Shown here: positions 6,998-7,405 of the stretch, one piece after another
Layout of the letters: the number at the start of each line of letters is the position of its first letter
Position numbering within the stretch: position 1 is the stretch's first letter
Assembly: GCA_017459485.1 (NCBI GenBank)
Contig: JAFUCW010000482.1
Location: 1-7,405 of the forward strand
Direction: 5' to 3'
DNA length: 7,405 bases
Origin: Eggerthellaceae bacterium
GTDB taxonomy: Bacteria > Actinomycetota > Coriobacteriia > Coriobacteriales > Eggerthellaceae
The notes under the pieces: generated by a model
What the model was told of the DNA's origin: nothing
Database searches by the model: none
What the model saw: the letters and a program-made list of their open reading frames with translations, nothing else
Made by a program: the position numbers and the translations under genes

Positions 6998-7110
6998 GCG
7001 AACGGACACGGAGAGCACGCCTTCGAATGTGCATGCACCAAAAGTGCCCGTGCCAGGGCGCCCCTCCATGCAATCGTAGCGGGATGGCGCGGGGCACCGC
7101 AGTCGGCGCA
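6998..7110. other. Non-coding stretch between hemB and the repeat array
   Basis: No convincing gene is seen on either strand. Short self-complementary elements are present: a ten-base perfect palindrome GTGCATGCAC at 7029-7038, an overlapping GCAC-CAAAA-GTGC hairpin (7035-7047), and an eight-base palindrome GGGCGCCC at 7056-7063. None is followed by a T-run, so no intrinsic terminator can be assigned after hemB, although the operon probably ends somewhere here. Confidence 0.4.
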
Positions 7111-7111
7111 T

Positions 7112-7169
7112 GTGGCAGAAAACGGCCTTAGTGTACGGGAATCGAGAGTTTCACGCCCCCTTTCCCCAG
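7112..7169 (-). repeat. Repeat unit A (inverted orientation)
   Basis: It begins GTGGCAGAAAA, contains GGCCTTAGTGTACGGGAA (7124-7141) and ends near CCCCAG (7164-7169). Conservation against the reverse complement of unit C is high for the first 40 bases, then drops, with CCCCAG regained at the end. The GGCCTTAGTGTACGGGAA block is identical to the reverse complement of the same block in unit C. Confidence 0.75.
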
Positions 7170-7172
7170 TTT

Positions 7173-7205
7173 GTGGCAGATAAGGGCCTTATTCAACGAG
7201 ATTCG
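7173..7205 (-). repeat. Repeat unit B (inverted, partly decayed)
   Basis: It begins GTGGCAGATAAGGGCCTTA, matching the first 19 positions of the reverse complement of unit C except three, then becomes only loosely similar. It lies 61 bases after the start of unit A. It looks like an eroded or truncated copy. Confidence 0.6.
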
Positions 7206-7228
7206 CCCCTTCGAAGGACCTGCAGGAA

Positions 7229-7294
7229 AGCGCGACCTGGGGCTATGCCGAACGAAACTCCCCGTTCCCGTACACTAAGGCCCCTTTGTGCCAC
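7229..7294 (+). repeat. Repeat unit C (direct orientation)
   Basis: This 66-base unit starts AGCGCGACCTGGGG and ends CCTTTGTGCCAC. It carries GGGG and CCCC blocks (around 7239-7242 and 7260-7263) that could pair across a 17-base loop. Unit D follows after a seven-base spacer. Confidence 0.8.
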
Positions 7295-7301
7295 GAGGGA
7301 G

Positions 7302-7367
7302 AGCGCGACCTGGGGCTATGCTGAACGAAACTCCCCGGTCCCGTACATTAAAGCCCACTTTTGACAC
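7302..7367 (+). repeat. Repeat unit D (direct orientation)
   Basis: This unit is identical to unit C for the first 20 bases. It differs at eight of 66 positions overall, with five of the changes in the last 16 bases. It ends TTTTGACAC. The remaining 38 bases of the window (7368-7405) show no clear feature. Confidence 0.8.
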
Positions 7368-7405
7368 AAATGCACGGAGACGAGGCCGAACTCCTCCAAC
7401 TCCAA

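Larger units (their letters stand above)
7111..7367. repeat. Four-unit intergenic repeat array, two inverted then two direct copies
   Basis: Four related units lie side by side. Units A (about 7112-7169) and B (about 7173-7205) are in one orientation. Units C (7229-7294) and D (7302-7367) are in the other. C and D agree at 58 of 66 aligned positions by hand count and are 73 bases apart. The first 40 bases of A match the reverse complement of the end of C at 34 positions. B keeps only the terminal part, GTGGCAGA plus GGGCCTTA, before diverging. The 73-base period is not a multiple of three, so the units are not a repeated protein. The arrangement allows nested pairing (B with C inside A with D) or A with C. 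A ten-base palindrome CCTTCGAAGG sits at 7208-7217 near the middle. No transposase is present. It may be a dispersed extragenic element, but copies elsewhere cannot be seen here. Confidence 0.8.

Noticed and set aside
7029..7063. Intrinsic terminator after hemB
   Set aside because: Palindromes are present but stems are short and no T-run follows on the plus strand.
7110..7364. Small 84-residue protein across the repeat array
   Set aside because: The open frame runs through repeats whose 73-base period shifts the frame, so units C and D encode different residues. There is no ribosome site and no recognisable domain. It is most likely spurious.
7111..7367. CRISPR array
   Set aside because: Only four units, with mixed orientation, unit length of about 66 bases and a seven-base spacer between C and D; no cas genes. 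This does not fit a CRISPR array.
7361..7405. Promoter with TTGACA at 7361-7366
   Set aside because: No TATAAT-like -10 element lies at 16-18 bases downstream, and the hexamer is just the end of repeat unit D.

Overview
The window is a GC-rich, compact, single-strand gene cluster for early tetrapyrrole synthesis, read entirely left to right. It suggests an anaerobic Gram-positive bacterium of high-GC type, most likely a gut Coriobacteriia (Eggerthellales-like). This placement is inference. It rests on the clostridial-style fusions (HemA-SirC and CobA-HemD), the anaerobic-type chelatase CbiK, the GC-rich codon use, and a secreted protein with domains I recall from gut Firmicutes and Actinobacteria. 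No taxonomic marker gene is present.

Layout: (1) 1-739, the 3' part of a CbiK-type sirohydrochlorin metallochelatase whose start lies outside the window. (2) 741-1898, a secreted, C-terminally membrane-anchored protein with two related beta-rich domains, possibly heme- or metal-binding. (3) 1902-3485, a glutamyl-tRNA reductase fused to a precorrin-2 dehydrogenase domain. (4) 3485-4381, porphobilinogen deaminase, whose GTG start overlaps the preceding stop codon. (5) 4443-5951, a fused uroporphyrinogen-III methyltransferase and uroporphyrinogen-III synthase. (6) 6014-6997, porphobilinogen synthase. (7) 6998-7405, a 408-base stretch with no convincing gene. It carries a four-unit repeat array, two units in each orientation, that could form nested hairpins.

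Together the genes cover glutamyl-tRNA to glutamate semialdehyde (HemA), 5-aminolevulinate to porphobilinogen (HemB), hydroxymethylbilane (HemC), uroporphyrinogen III (HemD), precorrin-2 (CobA), sirohydrochlorin (the SirC-like domain) and metal insertion (CbiK). Only the aminomutase HemL is absent from this segment. None of HemE, HemF/N, HemG/Y or HemH is present. The visible output is therefore sirohydrochlorin and its cobalt or iron chelate, leading to cobalamin, siroheme or siroheme-derived heme, rather than the classical protoporphyrin route.

The enzymes are recognisable and largely ordinary. The points most worth a second look are the surface protein embedded between chelatase and pathway genes, the displaced aspartate and missing dimerisation domain in the HemA fusion, and the inverted/direct repeat array after hemB.
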